Shown one piece after another: positions 1 through 9,997 of a stretch of 64,000 nt of DNA. A model generated the notes under the pieces. That model was given only the letters and a program-made list of their open reading frames with translations. It searched no databases and was not told the DNA's origin. The DNA comes from Burkholderia plantarii (GTDB lineage: Bacteria > Pseudomonadota > Gammaproteobacteria > Burkholderiales > Burkholderiaceae), in NCBI RefSeq assembly GCF_001411805.1, contig NZ_CP007213.1, positions 1,550,001-1,614,000 of the forward strand, read 5' to 3'. Numbering within the stretch: the stretch's first letter is position 1; each line of letters begins with the position of its first letter. A program made the position numbers and the translations under genes.

Positions 1-284
1 TTGCGCTCGACGCTGAGCCACGGCAGCAGCGCGGGATGCTGGAACGCGAGCGCGATGTCGGCGCGCGGGCCGTTCAACGGCGTGCCGTCGACGCGCACGG
101 TGCCGGCGCCGGGCGGCACGAGTCCCGCCAGGGCGCGCAGCAGCGAGGACTTGCCGCAGCCGCTCGGCCCGAGCAGCGCGAGGATCTCGCCGGGCGCGAC
201 CTGCAGCGCGACCTCGCGCAGCACCTCGCGGTTCGGATAGCGGAGCGCGAGCCCCTCGACCTCGAGTCGCGCGCCGCCGCTCAT
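1..284 (-). CDS. ABC transporter ATP-binding protein, partial
   Basis: N-terminal 94 residues of an ABC ATPase whose C-terminal part lies beyond the left edge. Translation of the minus strand gives a Walker A motif GPSGCGKSS near residue 41 and a Q-loop FQHPALLPW near residue 85, as in nitrate/sulfonate/taurine importers (SsuB/TauB/NrtD type). It would energise uptake of a small organic anion at the inner membrane. Its ATG overlaps the TGA of the upstream flavoprotein gene by four bases, so the two are translationally coupled. The substrate cannot be read from this fragment; a sulfonate is suggested only by the acyl-CoA-dehydrogenase-like neighbour, a family common in sulfur scavenging. Confidence 0.85.
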   Translation of the reverse strand, partial: MSGGARLEVEGLALRYPNREVLREVALQVAPGEILALLGPSGCGKSSLLRALAGLVPPGAGTVRVDGTPLNGPRADIALAFQHPALLPWLSVER

Positions 285-1414
285 GCCGTCGCGGCCGGCT
301 GGCGGTGGCGGGCCAGCTGGGTCTTCAGCTGCACCAGGCTCGGCGTGACGATCGGCACGAACGCGGCCTCGCGCACGCGGCGCGCGGTGCCGCCCTGGCC
401 GCGCAGGTAGCCGCGTCCACCCACGGCCTGCACTTCGAGCGCGACGGCCGCCTCGACGCTGGCCACCAGCGCGATGCGCAGCTCGAACAGCTCGGCCGGC
501 CGCGCGAGGAAGCTGCCGTCCAGCACGCCCGCGAGCAGCCGCTCGCGCTGCGCGGCCAGCGCCGCGCGGGTCGTCTCGATCTCGTCGGCGATCACGTCCC
601 GCGTCGCGTGGCCGGCGTCGGCGGCCGCCGCCAGCGCGCGCCCGGCGAGGCCCACCGACATCCCGCATTGCAGCCCGAGGAACGCCGGACGCACGCGCGC
701 GAGGAACGCCGGCGCGTCGGCCGCGATCCGCCACGAGGCGTCGAGCACGGTGCCGTCCACGCGCAGCGCGGCCGTGTTGGTGGCGCGCAGCGCGATCAGG
801 TCGAGGTCGTCGCTGCGCGCGACGCCGGGCGCCGCGTGAGGCAGCGCGAAGATCGACGGCGCGGCGCCGTCGTCGTGCTCGAACGCGGCGGCCGCGAGGA
901 AGCCCTCGGGGCGCAGGTTGGTGATCCACGGCAGGCTGCCCGCGAGCGCATGGCCGTCGGCATGGCGCGTCGCGCGCATCTGCAGCGATTCGATGTTCGA
1001 CAGGTACTTCATCGCGTTCGACAGGCCGGTGGCGCCGGCGATCTCGCCACGCAGCAGCGGCGGCAGCCAGCGCTCGCGCAGCGCGTCCTGGTCGGCGCGC
1101 AGCACGTATTCGATGAAGGTGCGATGGCCCCACAGCACGAACGCGGCCGCGAGCGAGTGCGTGGCGACTTCGGCCACCGCCTCGATCGCGTCGGCGATGC
1201 TGCCGCCCGCGCCGCCGTCGGCCACCGGGACGCCGAGGCCGAACACGCCGCCGCGTGCGAGCCGCGGCAGCAGCTCGGCGGCCAGCGCCGGTTCGGTGTC
1301 GAGCGATTCGGCATGTGCGTCGAGCCACGCGCCGAGCTCGGCGCGGGCGGACCGGTTCGGGGCCGGCGCGCCGGTTTCCGGCGTGGTGTCGGGCATCGGA
1401 ATCGTCGGGTTCAT
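281..1414 (-). CDS. Acyl-CoA dehydrogenase-family flavoprotein
   Basis: A 377-residue protein of the acyl-CoA dehydrogenase fold: helical N-terminal domain, a central beta domain with the TGLSNAMKY/WITNL segments, and a C-terminal helical domain with a QAVGGRGYLRG segment that in this superfamily sits at the FAD/dimer interface. Genes of this type beside sulfonate-type ABC transporters are often flavin-dependent monooxygenases or desulfurisation enzymes (SfnB/DszC-like) rather than beta-oxidation enzymes; that role is inference. Start and stop both overlap neighbours by four bases (ATGA), placing it in the middle of a three-gene operon. Confidence 0.8.
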   Translation of the reverse strand: MNPTIPMPDTTPETGAPAPNRSARAELGAWLDAHAESLDTEPALAAELLPRLARGGVFGLGVPVADGGAGGSIADAIEAVAEVATHSLAAAFVLWGHRTFIEYVLRADQDALRERWLPPLLRGEIAGATGLSNAMKYLSNIESLQMRATRHADGHALAGSLPWITNLRPEGFLAAAAFEHDDGAAPSIFALPHAAPGVARSDDLDLIALRATNTAALRVDGTVLDASWRIAADAPAFLARVRPAFLGLQCGMSVGLAGRALAAAADAGHATRDVIADEIETTRAALAAQRERLLAGVLDGSFLARPAELFELRIALVASVEAAVALEVQAVGGRGYLRGQGGTARRVREAAFVPIVTPSLVQLKTQLARHRQPAATA

Positions 1415-1977
1415 GCGGTGCGGGCCTTCGGTTCCCAGCGGTAGTCGGCGAGTTGCGGATTCAGGTCGTTGCCGGCGAAGTTGTTCGCGAAGTTGCAGAG
1501 CGTGGCAAGGCTCACGCCGAGGATCACTTCCAGCGCGTTCGCGTCGCTGAAGCCGGCCGCGAGGAACGCCGCGCGCGCCGCGTCCGGCACCGCGCCGCGC
1601 GTCGCGATCACGGCGCGCGTGAGCACGGCCACGGCGTCGAGCCGCGCGTCGGGAATCGTCGCCTGCTCGCGGATCGCCTCGACCACCTCGGCCGGCAATT
1701 GTGCCTTCTTCAGCGCGACGGCCGTATGACCGGCCACGCAGAAGCCGCAGCCGTGGATCGCGGCGGCCGTGATCTGCACCACCTCGCGTTCGGCCAGCGT
1801 CAGGCCCGAGCGGCCGTTGATGCCGCCCACCGTCAGGTACGCTTCGAGCGCGGTGGGCGCGTTGGCCAGCGAGGCGACCAGGTTCGGCAGATAGCCGTTC
1901 GCGGCGAGCGCTTTTTCCAGGAACGGGCGGCTCGCTTCGGGAGCGCTTTCGACGGTGTGCAACGGCAGACGGGCCAT
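1411..1977 (-). CDS. Carboxymuconolactone decarboxylase / AhpD-like protein
   Basis: About 188 residues when started at the ATG at 1977, which gives the usual family N-terminus MARLPLHTV; an in-frame start at 2043 would add an unconserved 22-residue tail. The CGFC motif followed by a His three residues later (HGCGFCVAGH) is the redox centre of AhpD-like peroxidases, which reduce hydroperoxides or relay electrons. A C-terminal YRWEPKA tail follows the domain. It is the first gene of the operon with the acyl-CoA-dehydrogenase-like protein and the ABC ATPase, joined by an ATGA overlap. The electron donor is not identifiable. Confidence 0.85.
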   Translation of the reverse strand: MARLPLHTVESAPEASRPFLEKALAANGYLPNLVASLANAPTALEAYLTVGGINGRSGLTLAEREVVQITAAAIHGCGFCVAGHTAVALKKAQLPAEVVEAIREQATIPDARLDAVAVLTRAVIATRGAVPDAARAAFLAAGFSDANALEVILGVSLATLCNFANNFAGNDLNPQLADYRWEPKARTA

Positions 1978-2115
1978 GATGTCCTCGGCGGGAAGGGGCA
2001 GGTTCGAAGCCGCATTGTTGCCGGCGGCGGCGCGGGCCGGCAATGCGGCGCCGTCCGTGTTTCCTGCGGATTCGTCTCGCGTGCTGCGCGCGTGAAGCCG
2101 GGCGGCGCGCGGCCG

Positions 2116-3075
2116 TCAGTGGACTGGCGCGTAGACCGCCGCGTCGTGGCGCCGTTCACGCCGGCAGGCGCCGGGCTGCAGGCCCGTCACGCGCTTGAAG
2201 GCTTGCGCGAACGCCGACTCGGAGCGGTAGCCGACGTGCTCGGCCGCGTTCCAGGTCGAGGCGCCGTGGCGCAGCATCTCGGCGGCCACCTTCATGCGCA
2301 GCAGCGCGAGGAATTGCGCGGGCGGCTGGCCGCAGGCGTCGGCGAACTGCTTGCAGAAACGCGCGCGCGACATGTGGCAGAAATCGGCCATCGAGGTGGT
2401 GGTCCAGGCCTGGCCCGGCTCGGCCACGATCGCGTTCACGAGCGGCGCGAACTCGGCGCGGCGCATCACCGACCAGAGCCCGGGCGCGAAATCGTCGGCG
2501 CTCGCCACGGTGCGCAGCGCATAGAAGAACAGCACGTCGGTCAGGCGGTCGACCAGCGGCGAGGGCGCGTCGGGCGTGCGGCGCGCCTCCTCGCGGATCA
2601 GGTCGAACACCACGCGCGCGCCGGCCAGGCGCGGATCGTCGTGGCTGGCGAGGATGTGGTCGGGCAGCAGGCCGTGGATGGCATCGCCGAGGTCGGAGCG
2701 GAATTCGAAGAAGCCGCAGGCCAGGCCCACGCTGCCGGCCGACGCGTCGGCTTCGAGCGAGGTCATGGTGCCGGCGCGCGCGCCGAACTGGCGCTCGTCG
2801 GGCGCGGCCGCGTCGGGCGACAGGCAATGCGCGATGTCGTGCAGCAGGAACACCGCGTCGCCGGCCACGAGCCGGTGGCTGCGCGCCGGGCGCGTGTCGG
2901 TCGCGCGCAGGTGCAGCCAGCATTCGCCCTGCAGCACGAGGTGGAAGCTCGCGCGCTGGTGGCCGGCCGTGGACGCGAGATAGGTCCCGCAATACCGGCC
3001 GGCATGGAACAGGGTGCTGCGCAATTCGAGGCCGGAGAGCAGCCAGTCGGCGGCGCGTTCAGCGGTGGTCAACAT
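2116..3075 (-). CDS. AraC family transcriptional regulator
   Basis: 319 residues from the ATG at 3075 (an ATG at 3177 would add a non-conserved extension). The N-terminal half is a cupin-type ligand-binding domain of the class that begins LLSGLELRSTLFHAGRYCG and contains the HLVLQGE and GDAVFLLHDIAH strands; the C-terminal roughly 100 residues hold the two AraC helix-turn-helix motifs (TTTSMADFCHMSRARFCKQF, then AAEHVGYRSESAFAQAFKRVTG). It probably senses a small molecule and controls the operon that starts 138 bp downstream on the same strand (AhpD-like protein, flavoprotein, ABC ATPase), but this target is inferred from position only. Confidence 0.88.
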   Translation of the reverse strand: MLTTAERAADWLLSGLELRSTLFHAGRYCGTYLASTAGHQRASFHLVLQGECWLHLRATDTRPARSHRLVAGDAVFLLHDIAHCLSPDAAAPDERQFGARAGTMTSLEADASAGSVGLACGFFEFRSDLGDAIHGLLPDHILASHDDPRLAGARVVFDLIREEARRTPDAPSPLVDRLTDVLFFYALRTVASADDFAPGLWSVMRRAEFAPLVNAIVAEPGQAWTTTSMADFCHMSRARFCKQFADACGQPPAQFLALLRMKVAAEMLRHGASTWNAAEHVGYRSESAFAQAFKRVTGLQPGACRRERRHDAAVYAPVH

Positions 3076-3331
3076 GGGGGCGACGAGGGTGCGGCCGGGG
3101 CCGAAAACACAATGAGAAAAGAGACGCAGCTTAAGCCCCGCCGCACGCGGCGCCAAAGAAGCATTGGCAGGATGCATATGCGATGCGGTGATAAGCGCGC
3201 TCCCGGGGGCGCGCCGATCGTGCGCCGCGGCAGAGGAAGCCGTCTAGTTTTGCGGCACGGCGCGCGGGCATGCCGATGCTAAGCTGCGGACCATCTTGTC
3301 ATCGTTCAATGTCAATAATGGAGACCCGGAG

Positions 3332-3703
3332 ATGATCCGCTCGCAACTCTGCCTGGCCATCGTCGCGCTGCTGCCGTTCGTCTGGACCGTCTGCGCGAAG
3401 GGGCGCGCGAGCTACGACAACCGCGCGCCGCGCGACTACCTCGCGAAGCTCGAAGGCTGGCGCCGCCGCGCGGCGGCCGCGCACCAGAACGCCTGGGAGG
3501 CGCTCGCGCTGTTCACGGCGGCGCTGGTGGTGGCGTGGCACGACGGCGCGAACGCGGCGCGCGTCGATCAGCTGGCCACGGCGTTCGTCGCGATCCGCGT
3601 GCTGCACGGGATCGTCTATGTCGCGAACTGGGCGGCGCTGCGCTCGCTGGTCTGGTTCGCGGGCATGGTCTGCATCGTCTGGCTGTTCTTCGTCGCGCCT
3701 TGA
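3332..3703 (+). CDS. MAPEG family membrane protein
   Basis: 123 residues starting at the ATG at 3332, just after a GGAGACCCGGAG ribosome-binding region; the in-frame upstream start at 3296 is less likely. Four hydrophobic segments are visible (LAIVALLPFVW; ALFTAALVVAW; FVAIRVLHGIVYVANW; LVWFAGMVCIVWLFFVA), with the RRAAAAHQNAWEAL signature of MAPEG proteins (membrane-associated eicosanoid/glutathione metabolism). Bacterial members are integral membrane proteins of mostly unknown activity, some binding glutathione. It ends 34 bp before the stop of the convergent LysR gene. Confidence 0.85.
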   Translation: MIRSQLCLAIVALLPFVWTVCAKGRASYDNRAPRDYLAKLEGWRRRAAAAHQNAWEALALFTAALVVAWHDGANAARVDQLATAFVAIRVLHGIVYVANWAALRSLVWFAGMVCIVWLFFVAP

Positions 3704-3737
3704 GTGCCGAAGGCCGCCGCGCGCCGTGGCCCCGCGC

Positions 3738-4643
3738 TCAAGGCGGCTCGCCCGCCACCCAGTCCCGCACCGCCTGCGTGAACAGGCGCAGCGGCGCGGG
3801 TGGATGGCGGTTGGCCGGGTAGTAGAGCGCGAGCCCCGGCATCGGCACGCTCCAGGCGTCGAGCAGCGCGATCAGCCGCCCGCTCGCCAGATGCTCCGCG
3901 ATCTGGCTTTCGGGCACCCAGGCCACGCCGATGCCGGCCAGCGCGGCCTCGATCATCGAGTTCAGGTTGCCGAGCGTCATCGGCCCGTGTACGTCGAGGC
4001 TGCTGGTCTTGCCGTCGAGCTGGAAATCCCAGCGGAACATCGCGCCGCTCTCGAAACGGTAGCGGATGCAGCGGTGCTGCATCAGGTCGGCGGGCCGCTC
4101 CGGCACCGGATGGCGCGCCAGGTAGGCAGGCGAGGCCACGGCGATGAAGCGCATGTCCGGCCCGAAGCGCACCGCGATCATGTCGCGCGGGACGTCGTCG
4201 AGCACGCGGATGCCGGCATCGAAGCCTTCGGCGACGATGTCGATGAGCCGAGTGTCGGTGACGAACTCGACGTGGATCTCCGGGTAGCGCAGCAGGAAAT
4301 CGGGCAGCACGTGGCGGATCAGGAGGCGCGTGGAGGTTTCCGACGCATTGATCCGGACCGAGCCGGTGGGCCGGTTCTGCGCGGTGGAGACTTCGTCGAC
4401 GGCGTTCTCGAGGTCGCTCAGCGCCGGGCCGACGCGGCGCAGCAGGTGCTCGCCGGCCTCGGTCAGCGCGACCGAGCGCGTCGTGCGGTTGAACAGGCGC
4501 ACGCCGAGCCGTGCTTCCAGGCTGCGCATCGCGTGGCTCAGCGCCGACGGCGAGACGGCCAGCGAGCGCGCCGCCGCTCGAAAGCTGCGCTGGTCGGCGA
4601 TCGCGACGAACGCCGTCAGTTCGGAGAGCCCGGCTCGCAACAT
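3738..4643 (-). CDS. LysR family transcriptional regulator
   Basis: 301 residues from the ATG at 4643 (MLRAGLSELTAF). Residues 1-60 form the winged helix-turn-helix (RSFRAAARSLAVSPSALSHAMRSLEARLG), followed by the substrate-binding domain of the CrgA/DmlR-like group with the RINASETSTRLLI and PRDMIAVRFGP segments. It is divergent from the aldo/keto reductase gene at 4812, separated by 168 bp, the standard arrangement of a LysR regulator and its target. The intergenic segment holds an imperfect dyad (AGAC...GTCT near 4709-4724) that could be an operator. Confidence 0.9.
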   Translation of the reverse strand: MLRAGLSELTAFVAIADQRSFRAAARSLAVSPSALSHAMRSLEARLGVRLFNRTTRSVALTEAGEHLLRRVGPALSDLENAVDEVSTAQNRPTGSVRINASETSTRLLIRHVLPDFLLRYPEIHVEFVTDTRLIDIVAEGFDAGIRVLDDVPRDMIAVRFGPDMRFIAVASPAYLARHPVPERPADLMQHRCIRYRFESGAMFRWDFQLDGKTSSLDVHGPMTLGNLNSMIEAALAGIGVAWVPESQIAEHLASGRLIALLDAWSVPMPGLALYYPANRHPPAPLRLFTQAVRDWVAGEPP

Positions 4644-4709
4644 AGATGAAAATTCCTCAGTAACGCATGCAAAATCATTCGTATTGTTGCGCCTAGCGTA
4701 GCATCCTAG

Positions 4710-5795
<1,086 letters not shown>

Positions 5796-5836
5796 ACGGC
5801 CGGGCAGGGGGCGCGGCGCCCCGAGCATGAAAACGG

Positions 5837-5867
5837 CAAGGCCCCGTTCGTCGTCGACGGGGCCTTG
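5837..5867 (+). terminator. Hairpin after aldo/keto reductase
   Basis: An 11-bp perfect stem (5837-5847 with 5857-5867, core AAGGCCCCGT/ACGGGGCCTT) closes a 9-nt loop 42 bp after the stop codon. There is no strong T-tract after it, so it may be a weak intrinsic terminator or a 3' stabilising hairpin. Confidence 0.55.
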
Positions 5868-5941
5868 TCGTGTCCGGCGCCCGAGCGGCCGTGCGATTCA
5901 CGCGGCCATCAACGCCCGAGCCCGCCTGATGCGGGTTGGAG

Positions 5942-5984
5942 AAAAAGCACCCTCGCTGCCATGGGGGGCATGGCGGGCGAGGGT
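5942..5984 (-). terminator. Terminator of ahpF
   Basis: On the minus strand, an interrupted stem (5977-5984 with 5949-5956, and inner 5969-5974 with 5958-5963) is followed by GCTTTTTC. It lies 49 bp after the ahpF stop codon and looks like a normal Rho-independent terminator for the ahpF transcript. Confidence 0.7.
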
Positions 5985-6032
5985 CAAGGGTAGAACGTTA
6001 CGACTGCAATGCTTGCCTGCCGGGGCCGTGCG

Positions 6033-7625
6033 TCAGGCGGCGACGGCTTCGCCGACCTTCGCGGCGACGGGCGCCTCGACGTCCTGGCGGATCAGGTAAT
6101 CGAAGGCCGACAGCGAGGCCTTCGCGCCTTCGCCGACCGCGATCACGATCTGCTTGTACGGCACCGTGGTCACGTCGCCGGCGGCGAACACGCCCGGCAG
6201 CGAGGTGGCGCCGCGCGCATCGACCACGATCTCGCCGTGCTTCGACAGCTCGATCGTGCCCTTCAGCCATTCCGTGTTCGGCACCAGGCCGATCTGCACG
6301 AACACGCCTTCCAGTTCGATGCGCTTCGTTTCGCCGGTCGTGCGCTCCAGGTAGACGAGGCCGTTCACCTTCTGGCCGTCGCCGAGCAGCTCCTTGGTCT
6401 GCGCGCTGGTGATGATGGTCACGTTCTTGAGGCTGCGCAGCTTGCGTTGCAGCACTTCGTCGGCGCGCAGCGCGTCGCCGAACTCGATCAGCGTCACTTC
6501 ACGGACGATGCCGGCCAGGTCGATCGCGGCTTCCACGCCCGAGTTGCCGCCGCCCACCACGGCCACGTGCTTGCCCTTGAACAGCGGGCCGTCGCAGTGC
6601 GGGCAGTAGGCCACGCCCTTGTTGCGGTATTCGCGTTCGCCCGGCACGTTCAGTTCGCGCCAGCGGGCACCCGTCGAGAGGATCACCGACTTCGCCTTCA
6701 GCGTCGCGCCGCTTTCGAGGCGGATCTCGTTGATCGCCCCCGGCACCAGCGCGGTGGCGCGCTGCACGTCCATGATGTCGACTTCATACTGCTTGACGTG
6801 CTGTTCGAGCGCGACCGCGAACTTCGGCCCTTCGGTTTCCTGCACGGAGACGAAGTTCTCGATCGCCATCGTGTCGAGCACCTGGCCGCCGAAACGCTCG
6901 GCCACCACGCCGGTGCGGATGCCCTTGCGCGCCGCGTAGATCGCGGCCGCCGCGCCGGCCGGGCCGCCGCCGACGATCAGCACGTCGAACACGTCCTTCT
7001 TGTCCAGTTCCTTCGCGGCCCGGGCGCTGGCGCCGGTGTCGAGCTTCGCGAGGATTTCCTTGACGCTGCTGCGGCCCTGGCCGAAATGCTCGCCGTTCAC
7101 GAACATGGTCGGCACGGCCATGATCTGCCGTTCGTCCACTTCGTTCTGGAACAGCGCGCCGTCGATCGCCACGTGGCGGATGCGCGGGTTCAAGAGCGCC
7201 ATCACGTTCAGCGCCTGCACGACTTCCGGGCAGTTCTGGCAGGTCAGCGAGAAATACGTCTCGAAGGAAAAATCGCCTTCGAGGTTGCGGATCTGTTCGA
7301 TCGTCGCGTCGTCGAGCTTGAGCGGATGGCCGCCCACCTGCAGCAGCGCGAGCACGAGCGAGGTGAATTCATGCCCCATCGGGATACCCGCGAAGCGGAT
7401 GCCGGTGGGCTTGCCGGGCTCGCCGATCGAGAACGACGGCTTGCGTTCGGCGTCGTCGCGGCGTTCCACGACGGTGACGCGCGGCGACAGCGAGCCGATC
7501 TCGTTCAGCAGCTCGATCAGCTCCTTCGACTTGGCGCCGTCATCGAGCGAGGCGACGAGTTCGATCGGGCGGGTGATCTTGTCGAGGTACGACTTCAACT
7601 GGTTCTTGAGATTGGCGTCGAGCAT
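6033..7625 (-). CDS. ahpF: Alkyl hydroperoxide reductase subunit F
   Basis: 530 residues from the ATG at 7625 ([14 protein letters not shown]), the normal AhpF length; the reading frame is open further upstream but without homology. The N-terminal tandem thioredoxin-like domain has the CQNC centre (Cys129, Cys132); the flavin domain begins around residue 213 with the FAD motif [12 protein letters not shown], the redox-active CPHC is at Cys341/Cys344 and the NAD(P)H motif [10 protein letters not shown] follows. AhpF passes electrons from NADH to AhpC for reduction of hydrogen peroxide and organic peroxides. It lies 119 bp downstream of ahpC on the same strand; GC-rich hairpins in the gap may set the expression ratio. 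Confidence 0.97.
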   Translation of the reverse strand: MLDANLKNQLKSYLDKITRPIELVASLDDGAKSKELIELLNEIGSLSPRVTVVERRDDAERKPSFSIGEPGKPTGIRFAGIPMGHEFTSLVLALLQVGGHPLKLDDATIEQIRNLEGDFSFETYFSLTCQNCPEVVQALNVMALLNPRIRHVAIDGALFQNEVDERQIMAVPTMFVNGEHFGQGRSSVKEILAKLDTGASARAAKELDKKDVFDVLIVGGGPAGAAAAIYAARKGIRTGVVAERFGGQVLDTMAIENFVSVQETEGPKFAVALEQHVKQYEVDIMDVQRATALVPGAINEIRLESGATLKAKSVILSTGARWRELNVPGEREYRNKGVAYCPHCDGPLFKGKHVAVVGGGNSGVEAAIDLAGIVREVTLIEFGDALRADEVLQRKLRSLKNVTIITSAQTKELLGDGQKVNGLVYLERTTGETKRIELEGVFVQIGLVPNTEWLKGTIELSKHGEIVVDARGATSLPGVFAAGDVTTVPYKQIVIAVGEGAKASLSAFDYLIRQDVEAPVAAKVGEAVAA

Positions 7626-7744
7626 GATGATTCGGATTCCGTAATGTTTTTGGCACCTCGCCGGAGGGCGAGGGGGCGTGCGGCGCGGGGGCCGCACGGT
7701 GGAGCGCCTCGCGGCGCCCCGGTACCGTCTGATGCGAACGAAGC

Positions 7745-8308
7745 TTAGATCTTGCCGACCAGGTCGAGCGACGGCGTCAGCGTTTCGGCGCCCGGCGTCC
7801 ACTTCGCGGGGCAGACTTCACCCGGGTGCGATGCGACGTATTGAGCAGCCTGCACCTTGCGCAGCAGTTCGCCTGCGTCGCGGCCGATGCCGTTGTCGTG
7901 GATTTCAGCGATCTTGATCTCGCCTTCCGGGTTGATCACGAACGTGCCGCGCAGCGCCAGGCCTTCTTCCTCGATCAGCACGTCGAATGCGCGTGCCAGC
8001 GTGGCCGTCGGATCGCCGACCAGCGGATACTTGATCTTCGCGATCGTGTCCGACGTGTCGTGCCATGCCTTGTGCGTGAAGTGCGTGTCGGTCGACACGC
8101 CGTAGATTTCCACGCCCAGCTTCTGGAATTCTTCGTAGCGATCGGCCAGGTCGCCCAGCTCCGTCGGGCACACGAACGTGAAGTCGGCCGGATAGAACAC
8201 GACGACCGACCACTTGCCCTTCAGCGACTCTTCGCTGACGGGAACGAATTCGCCGTTGTGATATGCGGTTGCCTTGAACGGTTTGATCTGGCTGTTGATG
8301 ATCGGCAT
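7745..8308 (-). CDS. ahpC: Alkyl hydroperoxide reductase subunit C (typical 2-Cys peroxiredoxin)
   Basis: 187 residues, exactly the usual AhpC length. The peroxidatic Cys47 is in FVCPTE and the resolving Cys166 in GEVCPAKW. It reduces peroxides and is recycled by the AhpF encoded just downstream. An AGGAAGA ribosome-binding site precedes the ATG. A sigma70 promoter and an OxyR-type site lie upstream (8348-8376 and 8377-8413), indicating peroxide induction. Confidence 0.98.
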   Translation of the reverse strand: MPIINSQIKPFKATAYHNGEFVPVSEESLKGKWSVVVFYPADFTFVCPTELGDLADRYEEFQKLGVEIYGVSTDTHFTHKAWHDTSDTIAKIKYPLVGDPTATLARAFDVLIEEEGLALRGTFVINPEGEIKIAEIHDNGIGRDAGELLRKVQAAQYVASHPGEVCPAKWTPGAETLTPSLDLVGKI

Positions 8309-8347
8309 TTGGGTCTTCCTTTGGTCAATGGGTGATCAGGAGCAGCC

Positions 8348-8376
8348 AGTATGACGATTGGGGGAGGGAATGTGAA
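8348..8376 (-). promoter_or_regulatory. Sigma70 promoter of ahpC
   Basis: Read on the minus strand: -35 TTCACA (8371-8376), 17-bp spacer, -10 CATACT (8348-8353). The -35 matches consensus at five of six positions and the -10 at four. Transcription would start about 30 bp before the ahpC ATG. The -35 abuts the last tetrad of the OxyR site, the usual activator geometry. Confidence 0.7.
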
Positions 8377-8413
8377 ATTGCTTGTTTCAATCAGGGGGAT
8401 CGAGATTTCCTAT
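8377..8413 (-). promoter_or_regulatory. OxyR binding site of ahpC
   Basis: Four tetrads with exact 7-nt spacing: ATTG, CAAT, ATCG and CTAT on the plus strand, against the known OxyR consensus ATAG-N7-CTAT-N7-ATAG-N7-CTAT. Thirteen of sixteen positions match. The element lies directly upstream of the ahpC -35 box, as expected for an OxyR-activated promoter. Confidence 0.75.
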
Positions 8414-8760
8414 CTGTCCCGGATTTTGGATAGCGTGAAGCTCGGGCCGGGTCGGAAGACCGGGCGCCGGCGCAAGCGGAGCGACGGTGGGCAGGCCGGA
8501 AAGCCTTGCCGCGTAAGCTTCGGACGCCTCGCCGGAGGTCGCGGGGCGGACTGCGCCGAGGCGCTCGGCGCGAAATGCGACAACGCGTCTAAATGACGCG
8601 AATATCCCGATTTTCGCCGATTCGTGCGTGGCCGTCCAGCCCCGGTGGAAAACGAAATGGCGCCTGACGAATCATTGGCGGATCGATTTGACGTAGCCGT
8701 GACGAAGCGCATTTCGATCCGGTCGATGCCGCTATGCCGGCGCGCAATTTCAGTGCAGGT
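8414..8760. other. Gene-free stretch upstream of ahpC
   Basis: About 350 bp between the OxyR site and the decayed DUF817-like remnant. No convincing reading frame, RNA gene or repeat was seen. It may hold further degraded sequence of the remnant that follows. Confidence 0.4.
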
Positions 8761-9069
8761 TCAAGCGGCCGCTCGCGTTCCGGCGCTGCCATGTGCGTTA
8801 CCGCGTCGGCACGCGCTACCATCGCATGCCGATGCTGCCCGGCTTCGTGCTGATCGCGCTGTCCATCTGGCTTGCCGGGAACGTCGGCACCTTCAGCCAC
8901 GCGTGGCGCCATCCCGGGCAGCGCGACGGCTGGATCATGGTGTCGACGGGCCAAGCCCGGCTCGTGGTTCAGGCTGACGCTCGTGAGCGACGTGATCGTG
9001 ACGCCCGTGAACCGGCCGCGCGCGTGGCACGGCGCCGAGGCGCACGGCGGCGCGCGCGAGCGGCGGTAG
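8761..9069 (+). pseudogene. Remnant of a DUF817-like membrane protein gene
   Basis: Two consecutive frames read as one protein C-terminus. The first frame gives RYHRMPMLPGFVLIALSIWLAGNVGTF..HAWRHPGQRDGWIMVS up to about 8945; the next frame continues KPGSWFRLTLVSDVIVTPVNRPR and stops at 9069. This order resembles the conserved end of DUF817 membrane proteins (from memory of the family). No intact N-terminal part or start is present upstream, so the gene is truncated and frameshifted. The family assignment is moderate; the frameshifted-remnant reading is the firmer part. Confidence 0.55.
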
Positions 9070-9138
9070 AATGCCGGTTTTCCATTTCCTCCGCGCCGCC
9101 GCGACCGGTTCGCGCGCGCGGAGCGTCCCCCAAGCGCG

Positions 9139-9858
9139 ATGACCCACACTGACGACAAAACACTCGACGAACTCGACCGGTTCCTGATGTCCGACATCAT
9201 GTCGGAGAACACCATGACGATCGAGATGCTCGACGGTTACCTGACCGCGATCGCGATCGGCCCGACCACCATTCAGCCGACCGAATGGCTCGCCGACGTC
9301 TGGGGGCCGACCGAGGACGACGCGCCCGATTTCGAATCCTACGAACAGGCCGAGCATGTGTTCGGCCTGATGATGCGCCACTACAACGCGATCCTGCAGA
9401 CCTTCGAGGCCGATCCGGCGTCGATCGCGCCGCTATTCAGCGTCAACGAGGTGGACGACGGGGACGATCCGCGCGAGTACATCGACGCGGAGGCGTGGGC
9501 GAACGGTTTCTTCCAGGGTATGGGGCTGTGCTGGGACGACTGGCAGCCGTTGCTCGACCATCCCGATGCCGAGCAATGGCTGCGGCCGCTGCGCCTGCTC
9601 GGCAGCGACGATCTCGACGACGAGGAGCGCGAGCTCGTCAGCCAGCCGGCCGAGCGCGAGACGCTGTCGGAGCAGGTACCGCCCGCGGTCGCGCGAATCT
9701 ACGAATTCTGGCTGCCGCATCGCGGCTCGACACAGGAACGGCTGCTCGCGCAGACGATCCAGCGCGACGCGCCGAAGGTCGGCCGCAACGATCCCTGCCC
9801 GTGCGGCAGCGGCAAGAAGTTCAAGAAGTGCCACGGCACGGACGACGCGCAGGACTGA
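9139..9858 (+). CDS. UPF0149/YecA family protein with SEC-C zinc motif
   Basis: 239 residues. The N-terminal 190 residues are the helical UPF0149/YecA domain ([11 protein letters not shown]...[13 protein letters not shown], then the WANGFFQGM segment). The C-terminus is a SEC-C motif, [17 protein letters not shown], which binds zinc through three Cys and one His and is related to the SecA tail. YecA-like proteins in other bacteria bind ribosomes or SecA-like partners; the role here is not known. It is a single-gene unit, convergent with the unknown gene at 9998. Confidence 0.88.
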   Translation: MTHTDDKTLDELDRFLMSDIMSENTMTIEMLDGYLTAIAIGPTTIQPTEWLADVWGPTEDDAPDFESYEQAEHVFGLMMRHYNAILQTFEADPASIAPLFSVNEVDDGDDPREYIDAEAWANGFFQGMGLCWDDWQPLLDHPDAEQWLRPLRLLGSDDLDDEERELVSQPAERETLSEQVPPAVARIYEFWLPHRGSTQERLLAQTIQRDAPKVGRNDPCPCGSGKKFKKCHGTDDAQD

Positions 9859-9997
9859 CGCGGCGCCATCCGCCGCGAGTCGACCGCGATCGGGCGGTGA
9901 GCGGGCGCGCGATGCGCCGTCAGGATCGGCCCTGACAGGCCGAGACAAGTCGTGACGGGCCAGGGCGGCGCCATGCCGGCCTTGCTCGCGGCTCAAC

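Noticed and set aside
8351..8596. 81-residue plus-strand frame upstream of ahpC
   Set aside because: It lies over the ahpC promoter and OxyR site and has no recognisable feature.
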